From Verrucomicrobium spinosum DSM 4136 = JCM 18804 (lineage in GTDB: Bacteria; Verrucomicrobiota; Verrucomicrobiia; Verrucomicrobiales; Verrucomicrobiaceae), in contig NZ_ABIZ01000001.1 of the NCBI RefSeq assembly GCF_000172155.1, positions 1,488,001-1,552,000 of the forward strand: DNA of 64,000 nt. The letters are read 5' to 3'. The notes under the pieces are model-generated. The model saw nothing but the letters and a program-made list of their open reading frames with translations, made no database searches and was not told the origin of the DNA. Below are positions 46,601-54,370 of this stretch, in pieces (position 1 is the stretch's first letter; every line of letters begins with the position of its first letter). The translations under genes and the position numbers were made by a program.

Positions 46601-47963
46601 TGCCAACGTCCATGCAGGTGGAGCCCGGATTGACTCCAACGGCTTTGACATCACCATCAGCCAGGCGCTCCTCGCGCCTGAGGGCAGCGGCGTCAGTGCC
46701 ATTGCCGTCACCAGTGGGGGCGCAGGCTATGTGGACACGCCTGTGGTAGTGCTCAGCGGGGGCTCCGGCACGGGTGCCACCGCGGTGGCCACGGTGGTGA
46801 ATGGCGTGGTGACGGGCTTCGTCATCACCAATCCCGGCACCGGCTATGTGGAGGGGGATGTCCTCACCGTCTCCCTGCATGGCGGCGGTGCCACCACGGC
46901 CGCCTCAGCGGGCACGGTCACCTTTGCCGCCAATACGAGCGGCGGCCTGACCAAGACGGGCGCAGGCACGCTCACGCTTTCAGGAGCCAACACCTACACT
47001 GGCGGCACCACCGTCAACGAGGGCGTCCTCGCCTTGGGTGCCTCCGGCGTGCTGGCTGACACCGGTGCGGTGACCGTGAATGGCTCCACGGCGGCGCTTA
47101 GCCTGGGGGAAAACAACGAGACCGTGGCGGCCGTGACCCTTGCTGACGGCAAGATCGAAGGCACCACCGGAGAGCTCAGCGCCTCGTCCTATGACATGAG
47201 GAATGGTCTCGTGGATGCCATCCTGGCCGGCAATGCGGCACTTGCCAAGACCACCACCGGCACGGTGCGTGTCTCCACAGCCAATACCTACACCGGTGGC
47301 ACCACCATCAGTGCGGGCTCTTACATCATTGAGAACACGACCGGCAGCGGCACGGGCACGGGCGATCTCACGGTATTGAGCGGGGCCCGCTTCGGCGGGG
47401 CAGGCCGGGTTCAAACGGCCGCCAACAGAAACATCACCGTGGCCTCCGGAGCCACCCTCCAGATTGGCAAGGTGGGCGCCTACGGCGATTCCGCGGGACA
47501 GAGCCTGACCCTGAGCAACAGCGGCACCGGCATCATCAGCCTGCAGGGCACGATGGAGTTCGACATTGTGGACAACTACGGGGGCGACTTCAACCTCGAT
47601 GCCCCGCTGCTCACGAACGATGTGCTCGTGCTGGAGAGCGACTCTGCCATCGTGCTCAGCGGTACGCTGAAGGTTTCAGACCTCACGGAGAGTGCGGAGT
47701 TCTGGTCAGAGATGGACAAGTGGCAGCTCATTGACTGGTCGAACGTGGTGGTGGATGGCAACCCCAACGCCGGCAAGTTCACCGGTGGCTTCGGCGGCAT
47801 GATCCTGCCGAACCTGGGCGAGGACTACAGGTGGCAGATCTCCACGGACCTGAACGGCCTCTACATCCAGATCGTCGTCGTCCCTGAGCCGGGCCGGGTG
47901 GTGCTCCTGGTGCTGGCCTTCGCAGGTGTACTCCTGCGCCGCCGCCGTCGCTGTGCCCAGTGA
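40677..47963 (+). CDS. Giant autotransporter-like beta-strand repeat PEP-CTERM protein, passenger of cassette 2
   Basis: 2428 residues. An unusually long Arg-rich leader precedes a signal helix (CLIAAALFSVVGRSPAA, about 41-57). About 12 copies of the autotransporter-associated beta strand repeat follow, of the form LTKTGAGTLTLSGANTYTGG plus TTVNEGVLAL. Between 500 and 700 the repeats give way to unique segments. The C-terminus reads VVPEPGRVVLLVLAFAGVLL then RRRRRCAQ, a PEP-CTERM signal. There is no outer-membrane autotransporter barrel, so export must use other machinery. The role may be adhesion or matrix formation. It lies 34 bp upstream of cassette gene A2. Confidence 0.92.
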   Translation: MPSSRRQPVVSHVSPLRRGGAPPCCPGGYDRRWAAGRGGVWCLIAAALFSVVGRSPAATGAWDGSQDAAWSSAANWDTNAVPGAGDSAVFNSAGHANTVISLGAGVTLQTLTFDTVHGSSYVLGTGAAGSQSLTLGNGGSVMMSAALLNNQLINGALILGTDATAQGYTITNNHTTAQLNFAGPVTGGSGGVAGVKTLTLTGSGGGTISGVISNGGSSALAVTKTGSGTWVLAGANTHTGATTVTAGVLRLAHANAVQNSTLTNNVANGVRFGTGVLKFNVGGLAGNSALALTDVGGSAVTLTVGGNDENTTYSGVMSGTGGLIKTGSGNLTLSAINTFSGNTVVNEGTLTLSAGGRNGAVTGTLTVNAGALVELRAVNALGYNDGVRVNTVYLNGGTINHAVTGDQGYRTNFVLTGGFMTSTSGAAFHFTNNFGIFSMASSTTSVVSANVNARDQGPVIFNTALGTTASGVDLLVSGNVTGAAGIAKLGAGTLHLTGTNTYTGATIIRGGLLRIGDGTTGSLNGTTGTALTFASTGAIEFKEAADRSQGMGALNFTGGDGSVTSTYAGSGNTTLTFASFTRAAGATANFVVSGGLNGTTNKIVVTTGLTPGSFIDQGTFFGGSRYAFYAAEGYIRELQYGADAGAFTFAGGTSLTGTHVQTTDAVTAQSTATFTTLNLNGNTNFTLATGSIVTVNGILKSGNVAGGATISGGTGIQAASGAELVIRADQAGDSLAITTNILANGASSLTKSGLGTVAITGANTYTGATTVNAGVLRATTNATALGAGALALAGGELQLANNTALNFGRNTTVTGDARLTSDRLALGAGVTHTLGTLSIGGQRLVIAGGANVNSGTAGITFGAVTFTDAPTFHVVNPTAGGTTLLTLGAVTNAGFSATITGNGNVAQSAVMDGAGGLILGVAGGATYSGTTTLNRANTYTGETVVNSGTLEISTSGGTSALRGVITVNAGGVLKLSANDSLGYNTDLAVKTINLVGGTVTNGFANQGYITNFVLTGGTMASTNNGSYHFSSGYGITTLGSTSTSLISSRIVVRGGSLNFNIAAGAVASGVDLLVSNVISEANSGSGITKSGAGLMHLTAANTYAGILTLNGGTLRAATAGINGTSTTNGITFNGGTLQADTGGISTAKIINLTGAGTFDTNGNDSTLSGNVVGLGSFTKTGAGVLTLSGAGNTFGGGLTVTGGTLLVDNANQGVLGTGTVTMGAGATLDLNGNSQTTGLLKTYDDASAISIRSNKASVATGLTISGTGSETFGGSISNGLSSSFSLTKEGLGTQTLSGNNTYTGATQINAGLLRITGRLGNTAVQVGTSGALGGFGSIAGLVSLSGPGAAINLQDGVTGTLTLSAGLTLTGGSALFFELGNNASDQIALTGGTYTFVNGIAMINLLNLTGYGAGSYNLITGASGISLANFELAAPSLAGYNLSLGVTGGNTLTLNVFISNSPTVAYWKGDVNGLWNANSGGNSNFTTDAGGAADPGQLVDGTTALTFSATGAANESNTTLGADTAIKSLTISTPNAVGIGGANVLTIADAAGITIHAGAGALTLSASEVALGLSQTWTNNSGNAAVISSIISGARTLTLAGTGVFTFSGPSTYSGGTILSDGTTLNINHGGSGAGNSAIGTGTLTINGGTLDNTSGGSVTVGTNNAQIWNGNVVFAGSNDLNLGTGAVMLTGNRMVTTQGSATLTLGGGLSGTGFGFTKNGTGTLVLGGQSTYTGITTVNEGMLRVTGTINALNTANTGQITVGDVANVNAILSIEGGTVNATKSATPSVSIGQAAGSRGFMKLSSGVLNVTGQLHLGRGQGSYAALTMTGGTLTAGNWFVTGANNDRAVMNHTGGDVFMNANGMTIAAGGAGAIGVYNIGGTATYSALSGSGRIYVGENGMGIMNLTGTASVNIASNGVQMGQNAGSSGVLNLLGGTLTTSRVSKGAGTAVFNFNGGLLRAYAASTAFMTGLTSANVHAGGARIDSNGFDITISQALLAPEGSGVSAIAVTSGGAGYVDTPVVVLSGGSGTGATAVATVVNGVVTGFVITNPGTGYVEGDVLTVSLHGGGATTAASAGTVTFAANTSGGLTKTGAGTLTLSGANTYTGGTTVNEGVLALGASGVLADTGAVTVNGSTAALSLGENNETVAAVTLADGKIEGTTGELSASSYDMRNGLVDAILAGNAALAKTTTGTVRVSTANTYTGGTTISAGSYIIENTTGSGTGTGDLTVLSGARFGGAGRVQTAANRNITVASGATLQIGKVGAYGDSAGQSLTLSNSGTGIISLQGTMEFDIVDNYGGDFNLDAPLLTNDVLVLESDSAIVLSGTLKVSDLTESAEFWSEMDKWQLIDWSNVVVDGNPNAGKFTGGFGGMILPNLGEDYRWQISTDLNGLYIQIVVVPEPGRVVLLVLAFAGVLLRRRRRCAQ

Positions 47964-47997
47964 TCCGACCGAAGCAACTTCAGCCGAAATGACTGAC

Positions 47998-50900
47998 ATG
48001 AAAAAAAGCCTCATCATCCGGAAGTGGCAGCAACGTCAGGCTGGGATGGCGCTGGTGATGGTGCTCTCCATTGTGGCCTTGCTGATGGGCCTCGTCCTGG
48101 CCCTGCTCTCCATGGGCTCGTCTGAGGCGCGGTCCGCCTCCGCCTTTAGCCAGAGCTCGCAGGTGCGCAGCCTTACGGACATGCCGGTGAGCATCGTCAT
48201 GGGCCAGGTGCGGGAGGCGACTTCTGGTCTGGATATGGCGGCCACGTGGGCCTCCCAGCCGGGCATGATCCGCGTCTATGGCACGGCGGCTGGCACTGTC
48301 GCAGGCAGGTCCAGGATGATCTCGGCGTGGAGACTCTACTCCTCAGACAAGATGTCGGAATCGGGCGAAAACTTCAACGCCTTGAATGAGGCTGCCACCC
48401 TCGCTCAGTGGAAGGAGAAGCCCGCCCAGTTCACGGATCTCAATGAGCCCGTGGCGCGGTTGGATGCCCGCGGCAGCATCCATCGTGTCTATCCTGTGCT
48501 GGATGCCGGTGCGCTCCAGGCCATCGATGGGGCTACCACAGGGAAGGTGGCGGGATTCGGCCTTTCCTCCTCGGTGGCCGTGCCGGGGGCGACGGCAGCG
48601 CAGCCCCTGCCCATGCCGGTACGCTGGCTCTATGTGCTGGAAGACGGGCGCCTGGTGGTGCCGCAGGGCGGGGAGGGGGGGCAGGCCACGTTCCAGAACG
48701 ACGTGGTCACAGGAAATAATCCCATCGTGGGGCGCATCGCCTTCTGGACGGATGACGAGAGCTGCAAGGTGAACATCAACACCGCGGGCGAGGGCACCGG
48801 CTGGGATGTCCCTCGGGTGGCAGGCTGGTCAGACAGGAACTTTGCCTACTTCGTGCCGGCGCAGAATGAGTTCCAGCGGTACCCCGGGCACCCAGCCATG
48901 ACGAGCATGAGCACGGTGCTGCAGGCGTTTGACTCCAGGTACGCGTACAGACTGCCTCAGATTCAGAGTGATGGCACGCTCGGCAACAAGGCGGAGCACA
49001 AGGCCTGGCTCGGGAGCATCTACGATCTGCTGCCCCGTGTGCAACTGGGTGCCTCAGGCGAGGGCTCCATGGGGGGCTCAGAGGTGGTCACCGCGGCCAA
49101 CGGCATCCCGTTGAAGCGCGAGCGTCTCTTTGCTTCGGTGGATGAGTTCTTCTACGGCTCCGGCTATGACCCGGCCACGCAACAACGCCTGCCCAACCTC
49201 TCCGGCGGTGCCGTGGATGCTGCGGACCTTGACACGGGGCGCTTCTTCCTCACCGCCCACAGCCGGGCTCCTGAGGTTAACCTCTATAACCGCCCTCGCA
49301 TCTCCCTCTGGCCTCTCCAGTCGGAGACGGCCAAGCGCACGGCCAAGGACAGGCTGCTGGCCTTCTGCGCCACCTCGGCAGGGCAGTTGGGCGCCTTCCA
49401 GCGGGCCTCCACCTGGGAGAATGACACGAACAAACAGGGCTCCTCCCAGAGCCCGACGGCGGACTTCCAGCTTCCGGGAAATCAGAGGCTCTTCAGCTAC
49501 TTGCAGAAGCTCACCAAGACAGGCATCCCCGGCTTCGGTTCCCCGAGCTTTGATGACAAGTATGGTTCCTTGAACCGCAACCAGATCCTGCTCTCCATGT
49601 TCGACCTGGTGCGCTGGGGCGTGAATGCCAGCAACCCCTATGAGACGCCCAAGTACCACTACATTCCTCCCCGGTCCTACACCGGTCTGAATCCGGAGTT
49701 CCTGGCTGAGGCGTCTGCGGTGCCGGTCGTGGCCGAGGGCACGGCGTATGAGTCCTTTGGCACGAAGTTGAAGGCCTTTGGCCGCTTTCCCACCGTCATT
49801 GAGGCCTCTCTCATCTTCATGGCCACTGAGGTGGACACCCTGCCGGACGGCAGCATCAAGGACACCGCCCCTGCGGACAACCGGTCAGACAAGACCCGGC
49901 GCATGCGGGCCTTTCTGGTGCTCCAGCCCTTCACCCCTGTCATTGGCATGCCGCCCTATTCCCCCAGCGTGCGCTACCGGATCAGAGGGATGGAGGCCTG
50001 GAAGGTCAACGGCCAGCCTCTGGGTTTTGGCTCCTCACTCGTGAGCCGCGTGTGGACTCCCGCCGGAGCCACGGGGGAGGGCGGGCACTCCACCGCCTAC
50101 ACCTCCTTTCATTCCCAGTTCTTCAAGGCGCGAGGGAATAACGTCAAGACGGTCGCCGTAGGGGGCGTGGGCACCGATGAAACGGCATCCTTCCCGTTCG
50201 TCAGTGTGGAGGTGGATGTGTCTGCGCAGGGCGCCTTTCAGTTCACCGGCGGCCCCATCAGCATAGAGGCCCATGTCGGCGAGGGCACGGTCGGGCAGCT
50301 GGATGACGCCACCCTCATTCAAACGGCCACCATGAACTTCACGACGCCAAGCACTGCCTGGCCCGTGCCGAGCGTGCGGGTGGGCGCTGGCATGCCTTCC
50401 AATGCCAACTGGACCGTGGCCAAGGAGTGCATGGACCTGCAGGCCCGCTTCAACAAAAACAATGTGAAGGACTACCTAATCCTGCTGGGGGACACCGTCC
50501 GCTCGGTGATCGTCAATGCCCAGAACACCAACACCAAAGGCGATCTCCGCCTGCTCTCCGCCATGCGGGACATCCCTGCGGACTGCTACAGGGTGCACCC
50601 GGACTACAACAGCCCGACCAAGGAGGAGGCGCAATGCCTCCGCTCTGCCGGTACGCCATCCGCCGGCTACGGTCGCAGTTATCTCTCCACCAACACCTAC
50701 AACACCGCGGGGAAACAACACATCTGGCAGATCTCCGGCTACACCATCGGGGCGGGCAAGACGGTGACGAAGTCCTACGGCCTGCTGAAGGATGTGCCCT
50801 ACTGGCAGGACTGCCAGCCTGCTGTGCCCTACCAGCTCGACGGCGCCTACAACGCCGCCAACCGCCCGGGCGACTGGGACACGGGCATGGGCCGGATCGA

Positions 50901-52029
50901 AGACGGTCCCTATATCAACAAACCCGATGACGGAGGGGTCACGGGTGACATGGCCGGCACGCAGACGGGATACTTCGACCGCGAAGGCAGCACCCAGGCG
51001 GCTGATGGCAGACATTATTCCCCGAACCGCCAGATCGCCTCCGCCGTGGCCTTTGGCTCCCTGCCCACGGGCATCCACCCCGTGCCCGCCAACAGCAATC
51101 GCGTGGGGCCGTGGCAGACGCTCCTCTTCTGCCCCAATCCTCCCTCCCGGGTTCGAGCCTCCACCCTGGAGCCGTTGCAGACAGACCACTGGGGCTTCCG
51201 CCCGCCGCGGGATCATTTGCTCCTCGACTTCTTCTGGATGCCGGTGGTCGAGCCCTACGCCATCAGTGAGCCGTTCTCCACAGCGGGCAAGATCAATCTG
51301 AACACCCAGATCATGCCCTTCACCTTCATCAAGCGGGAGACCGGCATCCACGCGGCCCTGCGCAGCGTGCGGCTCAGCGCCCTGCCGTATGAGCTGGCCT
51401 GGGCCAGGAATGCCCCCACCTCCGGAGCCACCTCTGACGAGTCCCAGGAGAACTACAAGTCCTGGCAGGACTGGCTGAAGTTTGAGACCGTCTATGAGGT
51501 GAATGCGGAGGAGACCATGAAAGGCTTCCGCCAGCGGTTCGACCAGGGGGACATCTTCCGCAGCGCCTCGGAGATCTGTGATGTTTTCCTCGTACCCAAG
51601 CCCATGGCGGGCCGCACCTACTACCCCCGCACGGGTGGCCTGCCCAGCTCCTCGCCCACGTATGAGAGCATGGTCACCTGGTGGAATGGCAGCGCCGCCA
51701 CGCAGAAGGACGGCTTTGAGCTGACGGGGGACAACGTCCGCGAGTCCCCCTACAACCAGCTCTACCCACGCCTCACCACCAAGTCGAACATCTTCACCGT
51801 GCACTACCGGGTGCAGGTGCTGAAAAAAGCCCGCTCCACCGCCCCGGCCGAGTGGGACGATGCGCGGGATGCCATCACCTCTGAGCAGCGGGGCTCGACC
51901 CTCATCGAGCGCTACATCGACCCCAATGATCCGGACCTGCCGAACTTCCTCGACAACCCGCTGCAGAACGGATCCCTGGATGACCACTACCGCTTCCGTG
52001 TCATCACGAAGAAAACCTTCGCCCCATGA
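47998..52029 (+). CDS. Verru_Chthon cassette protein A (second copy), giant GspK-like protein
   Basis: 1343 residues from the ATG at 47998 (MKKSLIIRKW); the frame is open to 47926, inside the preceding gene. The prepilin-like segment QAGMALVMVLSIVALLMGLV again lacks Glu at +5. The same blocks as in A1 appear in the same order: ATWASQPGMIRVYGT, GRIAFWTDDESCKVNINTAG, HSRAPEVNLYNRPRI, GKINLNTQIMPF, DIFRSASEICDVFLVPK and the last KKTFAP. Divergence between the copies is large outside these blocks, so they are not a recent duplication. It overlaps B2 by 4 bp (ATGA). Confidence 0.9.
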   Translation: MKKSLIIRKWQQRQAGMALVMVLSIVALLMGLVLALLSMGSSEARSASAFSQSSQVRSLTDMPVSIVMGQVREATSGLDMAATWASQPGMIRVYGTAAGTVAGRSRMISAWRLYSSDKMSESGENFNALNEAATLAQWKEKPAQFTDLNEPVARLDARGSIHRVYPVLDAGALQAIDGATTGKVAGFGLSSSVAVPGATAAQPLPMPVRWLYVLEDGRLVVPQGGEGGQATFQNDVVTGNNPIVGRIAFWTDDESCKVNINTAGEGTGWDVPRVAGWSDRNFAYFVPAQNEFQRYPGHPAMTSMSTVLQAFDSRYAYRLPQIQSDGTLGNKAEHKAWLGSIYDLLPRVQLGASGEGSMGGSEVVTAANGIPLKRERLFASVDEFFYGSGYDPATQQRLPNLSGGAVDAADLDTGRFFLTAHSRAPEVNLYNRPRISLWPLQSETAKRTAKDRLLAFCATSAGQLGAFQRASTWENDTNKQGSSQSPTADFQLPGNQRLFSYLQKLTKTGIPGFGSPSFDDKYGSLNRNQILLSMFDLVRWGVNASNPYETPKYHYIPPRSYTGLNPEFLAEASAVPVVAEGTAYESFGTKLKAFGRFPTVIEASLIFMATEVDTLPDGSIKDTAPADNRSDKTRRMRAFLVLQPFTPVIGMPPYSPSVRYRIRGMEAWKVNGQPLGFGSSLVSRVWTPAGATGEGGHSTAYTSFHSQFFKARGNNVKTVAVGGVGTDETASFPFVSVEVDVSAQGAFQFTGGPISIEAHVGEGTVGQLDDATLIQTATMNFTTPSTAWPVPSVRVGAGMPSNANWTVAKECMDLQARFNKNNVKDYLILLGDTVRSVIVNAQNTNTKGDLRLLSAMRDIPADCYRVHPDYNSPTKEEAQCLRSAGTPSAGYGRSYLSTNTYNTAGKQHIWQISGYTIGAGKTVTKSYGLLKDVPYWQDCQPAVPYQLDGAYNAANRPGDWDTGMGRIEDGPYINKPDDGGVTGDMAGTQTGYFDREGSTQAADGRHYSPNRQIASAVAFGSLPTGIHPVPANSNRVGPWQTLLFCPNPPSRVRASTLEPLQTDHWGFRPPRDHLLLDFFWMPVVEPYAISEPFSTAGKINLNTQIMPFTFIKRETGIHAALRSVRLSALPYELAWARNAPTSGATSDESQENYKSWQDWLKFETVYEVNAEETMKGFRQRFDQGDIFRSASEICDVFLVPKPMAGRTYYPRTGGLPSSSPTYESMVTWWNGSAATQKDGFELTGDNVRESPYNQLYPRLTTKSNIFTVHYRVQVLKKARSTAPAEWDDARDAITSEQRGSTLIERYIDPNDPDLPNFLDNPLQNGSLDDHYRFRVITKKTFAP

Positions 52030-52541
52030 AAATCGTCCTTAGACCCTCGAACCCGGACCTGCGCAGTGCCTTCTCCCTGGTGGAGACCACCATCGCGGTC
52101 GGCATCGCCGCCACGGTGCTGGTGGCTCTGATCGGGCTCATCCCCGTGTCCCTCGATACCTTGCGGGAGGCCTCCAACACGACTGCCTGCGCACGCATCG
52201 TGCAGGCAGTCTCCTCGGACTACCGCATGCGCGACTGGGGAGACATCCTCCAGCAGCAACAACAGGGGGCCTCCCGGGACTACTGCTTTGACGCCCAGGG
52301 CACCCGGGTGAGCACGGGTGACCCCTCCACCGTCTTTACTGCGCGAGTCACCGTGGCCAATGCCCTGCCCCTTCCGGGCATGATGGCCACGAATTCACGC
52401 TTGAAGGCGGTGCAGATCCTCGTGACGGGCAACGCCGACGCCGCACTCGCATTTCAAAATCCCAAGTCCTGCAAGCGGGCGCAGACCCTCCTGGCCCAGA
52501 CGGGCAAGACCGCCAGCCCCGCAGCCGTGGCTTCGAACTAG
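52026..52541 (+). CDS. Verru_Chthon cassette protein B (second copy), GspI/PilV-like pseudopilin
   Basis: 171 residues. The prepilin signal SAFSLVETTIAVGIAATVLV starts at residue 14, with Ala at -1 and Glu at +5. The conserved LTLREAS-like stretch follows (SLDTLREASNTTACARIVQ). The C-terminus QTLLAQTGKTASPAAV is similar in length and position to the end of B1 (LLEQTGPLTGAAAV). Same predicted fate as B1: inner-membrane insertion, prepilin-peptidase processing and assembly in a pseudopilus tip. A 15-bp gap leads to C2. Confidence 0.88.
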   Translation: MKIVLRPSNPDLRSAFSLVETTIAVGIAATVLVALIGLIPVSLDTLREASNTTACARIVQAVSSDYRMRDWGDILQQQQQGASRDYCFDAQGTRVSTGDPSTVFTARVTVANALPLPGMMATNSRLKAVQILVTGNADAALAFQNPKSCKRAQTLLAQTGKTASPAAVASN

Positions 52542-52556
52542 CCGCCACCCCTCTTC

Positions 52557-53687
52557 ATGGACACCGCAGCTTCCGGCTCCCTTCGCAGATTGGCCCCGTC
52601 CGCTTTCACGCTGGTGGAGCTCCTCGTCTCTGTAGGGGTGCTTGCGATTTTGATGATGGTGCTCACGCAGGTCCTTTCAGACACCCAGAAGACCTGGGGG
52701 CGGGCCAAGGCGCGTGTGGAGGAGTTCCGCGAAGCGCGCGCGGCCTTTGAGGCCATCGCCGCCCGCCTGTCTCAGGCCACGCTCAATTCCTACTGGGGCT
52801 ACAAGCTGGACGCAGGCGGCGACCCCGTGCTCTACCAGCGCCAGTCAGAGCTGCACTATGTGAGCGGTCCCGCAACCACGCTGCTGGGCAGTACCGTGCC
52901 TGCGGCAGGTCACGCCCTGTTTTTCCAGGCTCCGTTGGGGGAGAATCTTGATCCCGGCACGGGCAACCCCTCATCCACTGAGCCCTATGGACTGGAGAGC
53001 ATGCTCAATGCCTGGGGCTGGTATGTGACCTATGAGAGTGACATGGAGCGTCGGCCCGCTTTCCTCGATGACAAGGAGCCCCATCCCGAGCGCAAGCGCT
53101 TCCGCCTCATGGAGTTTCGTCAGCCAACGGAAAAGCTGCCCCTCTATCAACTGGTCACGCCAGCCTCAGGCGGTGCCGCCACCCCCAAGGTGCCGTGGAT
53201 CGAGGCGCAGACCTCGCAAGCGGGGCTCTATGACTGGTTCCGTGTGTACCTGGCGGCGGACTCCCAGCCGGTGGCGGAGAACATTCTCGCCATCTTCGTG
53301 CAGCCTGTGTGGCCTCTGCCCGGCCAGGACACCGGGGCGGACACTACGGCCGCACCGAACTATTTGTACGACACCCGTCGGTACCAATGGCCGGAGTCAT
53401 CCGGCCTCGCGGAGCGCAGCCGCCATCAGCTCCCACCCATGGTGCGGCTGACGCTGGTGGCCCTGGATGAACGCGACTGGGCCCGCCTCGACAGCACGGG
53501 CACGGATGCCCTCGCCGTGCAGTTGCGCTCTCTGGCCAATACAAAAGTGTTCACCACCTCCTCCCAGTATGAAGCGGATGTGAAGCGGCTTGAGACGGAG
53601 CTGGTCAGCCTGAAGCTGGGCTTCCGCGTCTTTTCCACGGCCGTGCAGATCCCGGCAGCCAAACTGATGTCCACCCGTGAGAACTAG
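52557..53687 (+). CDS. Verru_Chthon cassette protein C (second copy), GspJ-like pseudopilin
   Basis: 376 residues. The prepilin signal PSAFTLVELLVSVGVLAILM has Ala at -1 and Glu at +5. Shared blocks with C1: EEFREARAAFEAIAARLSQ with TLNSYWGYK, HALFFQAPLGE, WGWYVTYESDMERRPAF, RFRLMEFRQP and SRHQLPPMVRLTLVALDE. Near the end a helix-forming stretch (YEADVKRLETELVSLKLGFR) precedes the stop. It overlaps D2 by 11 bp. Confidence 0.9.
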   Translation: MDTAASGSLRRLAPSAFTLVELLVSVGVLAILMMVLTQVLSDTQKTWGRAKARVEEFREARAAFEAIAARLSQATLNSYWGYKLDAGGDPVLYQRQSELHYVSGPATTLLGSTVPAAGHALFFQAPLGENLDPGTGNPSSTEPYGLESMLNAWGWYVTYESDMERRPAFLDDKEPHPERKRFRLMEFRQPTEKLPLYQLVTPASGGAATPKVPWIEAQTSQAGLYDWFRVYLAADSQPVAENILAIFVQPVWPLPGQDTGADTTAAPNYLYDTRRYQWPESSGLAERSRHQLPPMVRLTLVALDERDWARLDSTGTDALAVQLRSLANTKVFTTSSQYEADVKRLETELVSLKLGFRVFSTAVQIPAAKLMSTREN

Positions 53688-54312
53688 CCGCCTCCCGTTC
53701 CAATCCTCCTCCTCCTCCTCCCGCGCCGCCTTCACCCTGGTGGAGATGATGGTGGTCATCGCCATGGTGGCGCTGCTGGTGGCCATGTCCACGTTCTTCG
53801 TCGGCGGCGCCCTGGCCGCCCAGCAGCTCGCTTCTTCCTCGAACCGGTTCACCCACGAGCTCGCCTTCGCCGCCCAGCTGGCCGCCCGGGAGAACCGCCT
53901 GGTGGGCGTGCGTTTCCTGAAGCGTCCCCAGGACGCGGGTGCTCCGGGCGTCACCTATTTCCAGGGCTGGCAGCTCATGGTGCCAGACCGCATCTCCGGC
54001 AAATGGAAGCCTGCAGGGGAGGTCCAACTGCTGGAGAAATCCGCCGTCATGATGGAGGGGGCCACCTGGTCCACCCTCCTGGCCCGCCCCTCTCTGGTAC
54101 CTGCCTCGACCGTGGACGACCCCGACACCACGCCCCCTCTTTTCGCCTTCAAACCCGAGGGCGGCACCACCCTCCCGCGCGGAGCCACCGACCCCAAGTG
54201 GTGCATCACCCTGGCCCTGGCCAAAGACGTAGAGCAGACCCCAGGAGCCCTCCCCGCCAACTACCGCACCCTGGTCCTGAATGCCCACACCGGCGCAGTG
54301 GTGCTTTACTGA
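53677..54312 (+). CDS. Verru_Chthon cassette protein D (second copy), GspH/FimT-like pseudopilin
   Basis: 211 residues from a GTG start in the end of C2. The prepilin signal RAAFTLVEMMVVIAMVALLV has Ala at -1 and Glu at +5. RFTHELAFAAQLAARENRLV and VRFLKRP follow as in GspH/FimT proteins. The C-terminus NYRTLVLNAHTGAVVLY aligns with D1. It is the last gene of the cassette region; the 176 bp to the IS1634-family element contain heptanucleotide repeats and no gene. Confidence 0.9.
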   Translation: MRTSRLPFQSSSSSSRAAFTLVEMMVVIAMVALLVAMSTFFVGGALAAQQLASSSNRFTHELAFAAQLAARENRLVGVRFLKRPQDAGAPGVTYFQGWQLMVPDRISGKWKPAGEVQLLEKSAVMMEGATWSTLLARPSLVPASTVDDPDTTPPLFAFKPEGGTTLPRGATDPKWCITLALAKDVEQTPGALPANYRTLVLNAHTGAVVLY

Positions 54313-54370
54313 GGAAGTGAAAAGTAGTAAGTAAAAAGTGAAAAGTGGAGGAGGTCGGTGAGTGGTTGGC

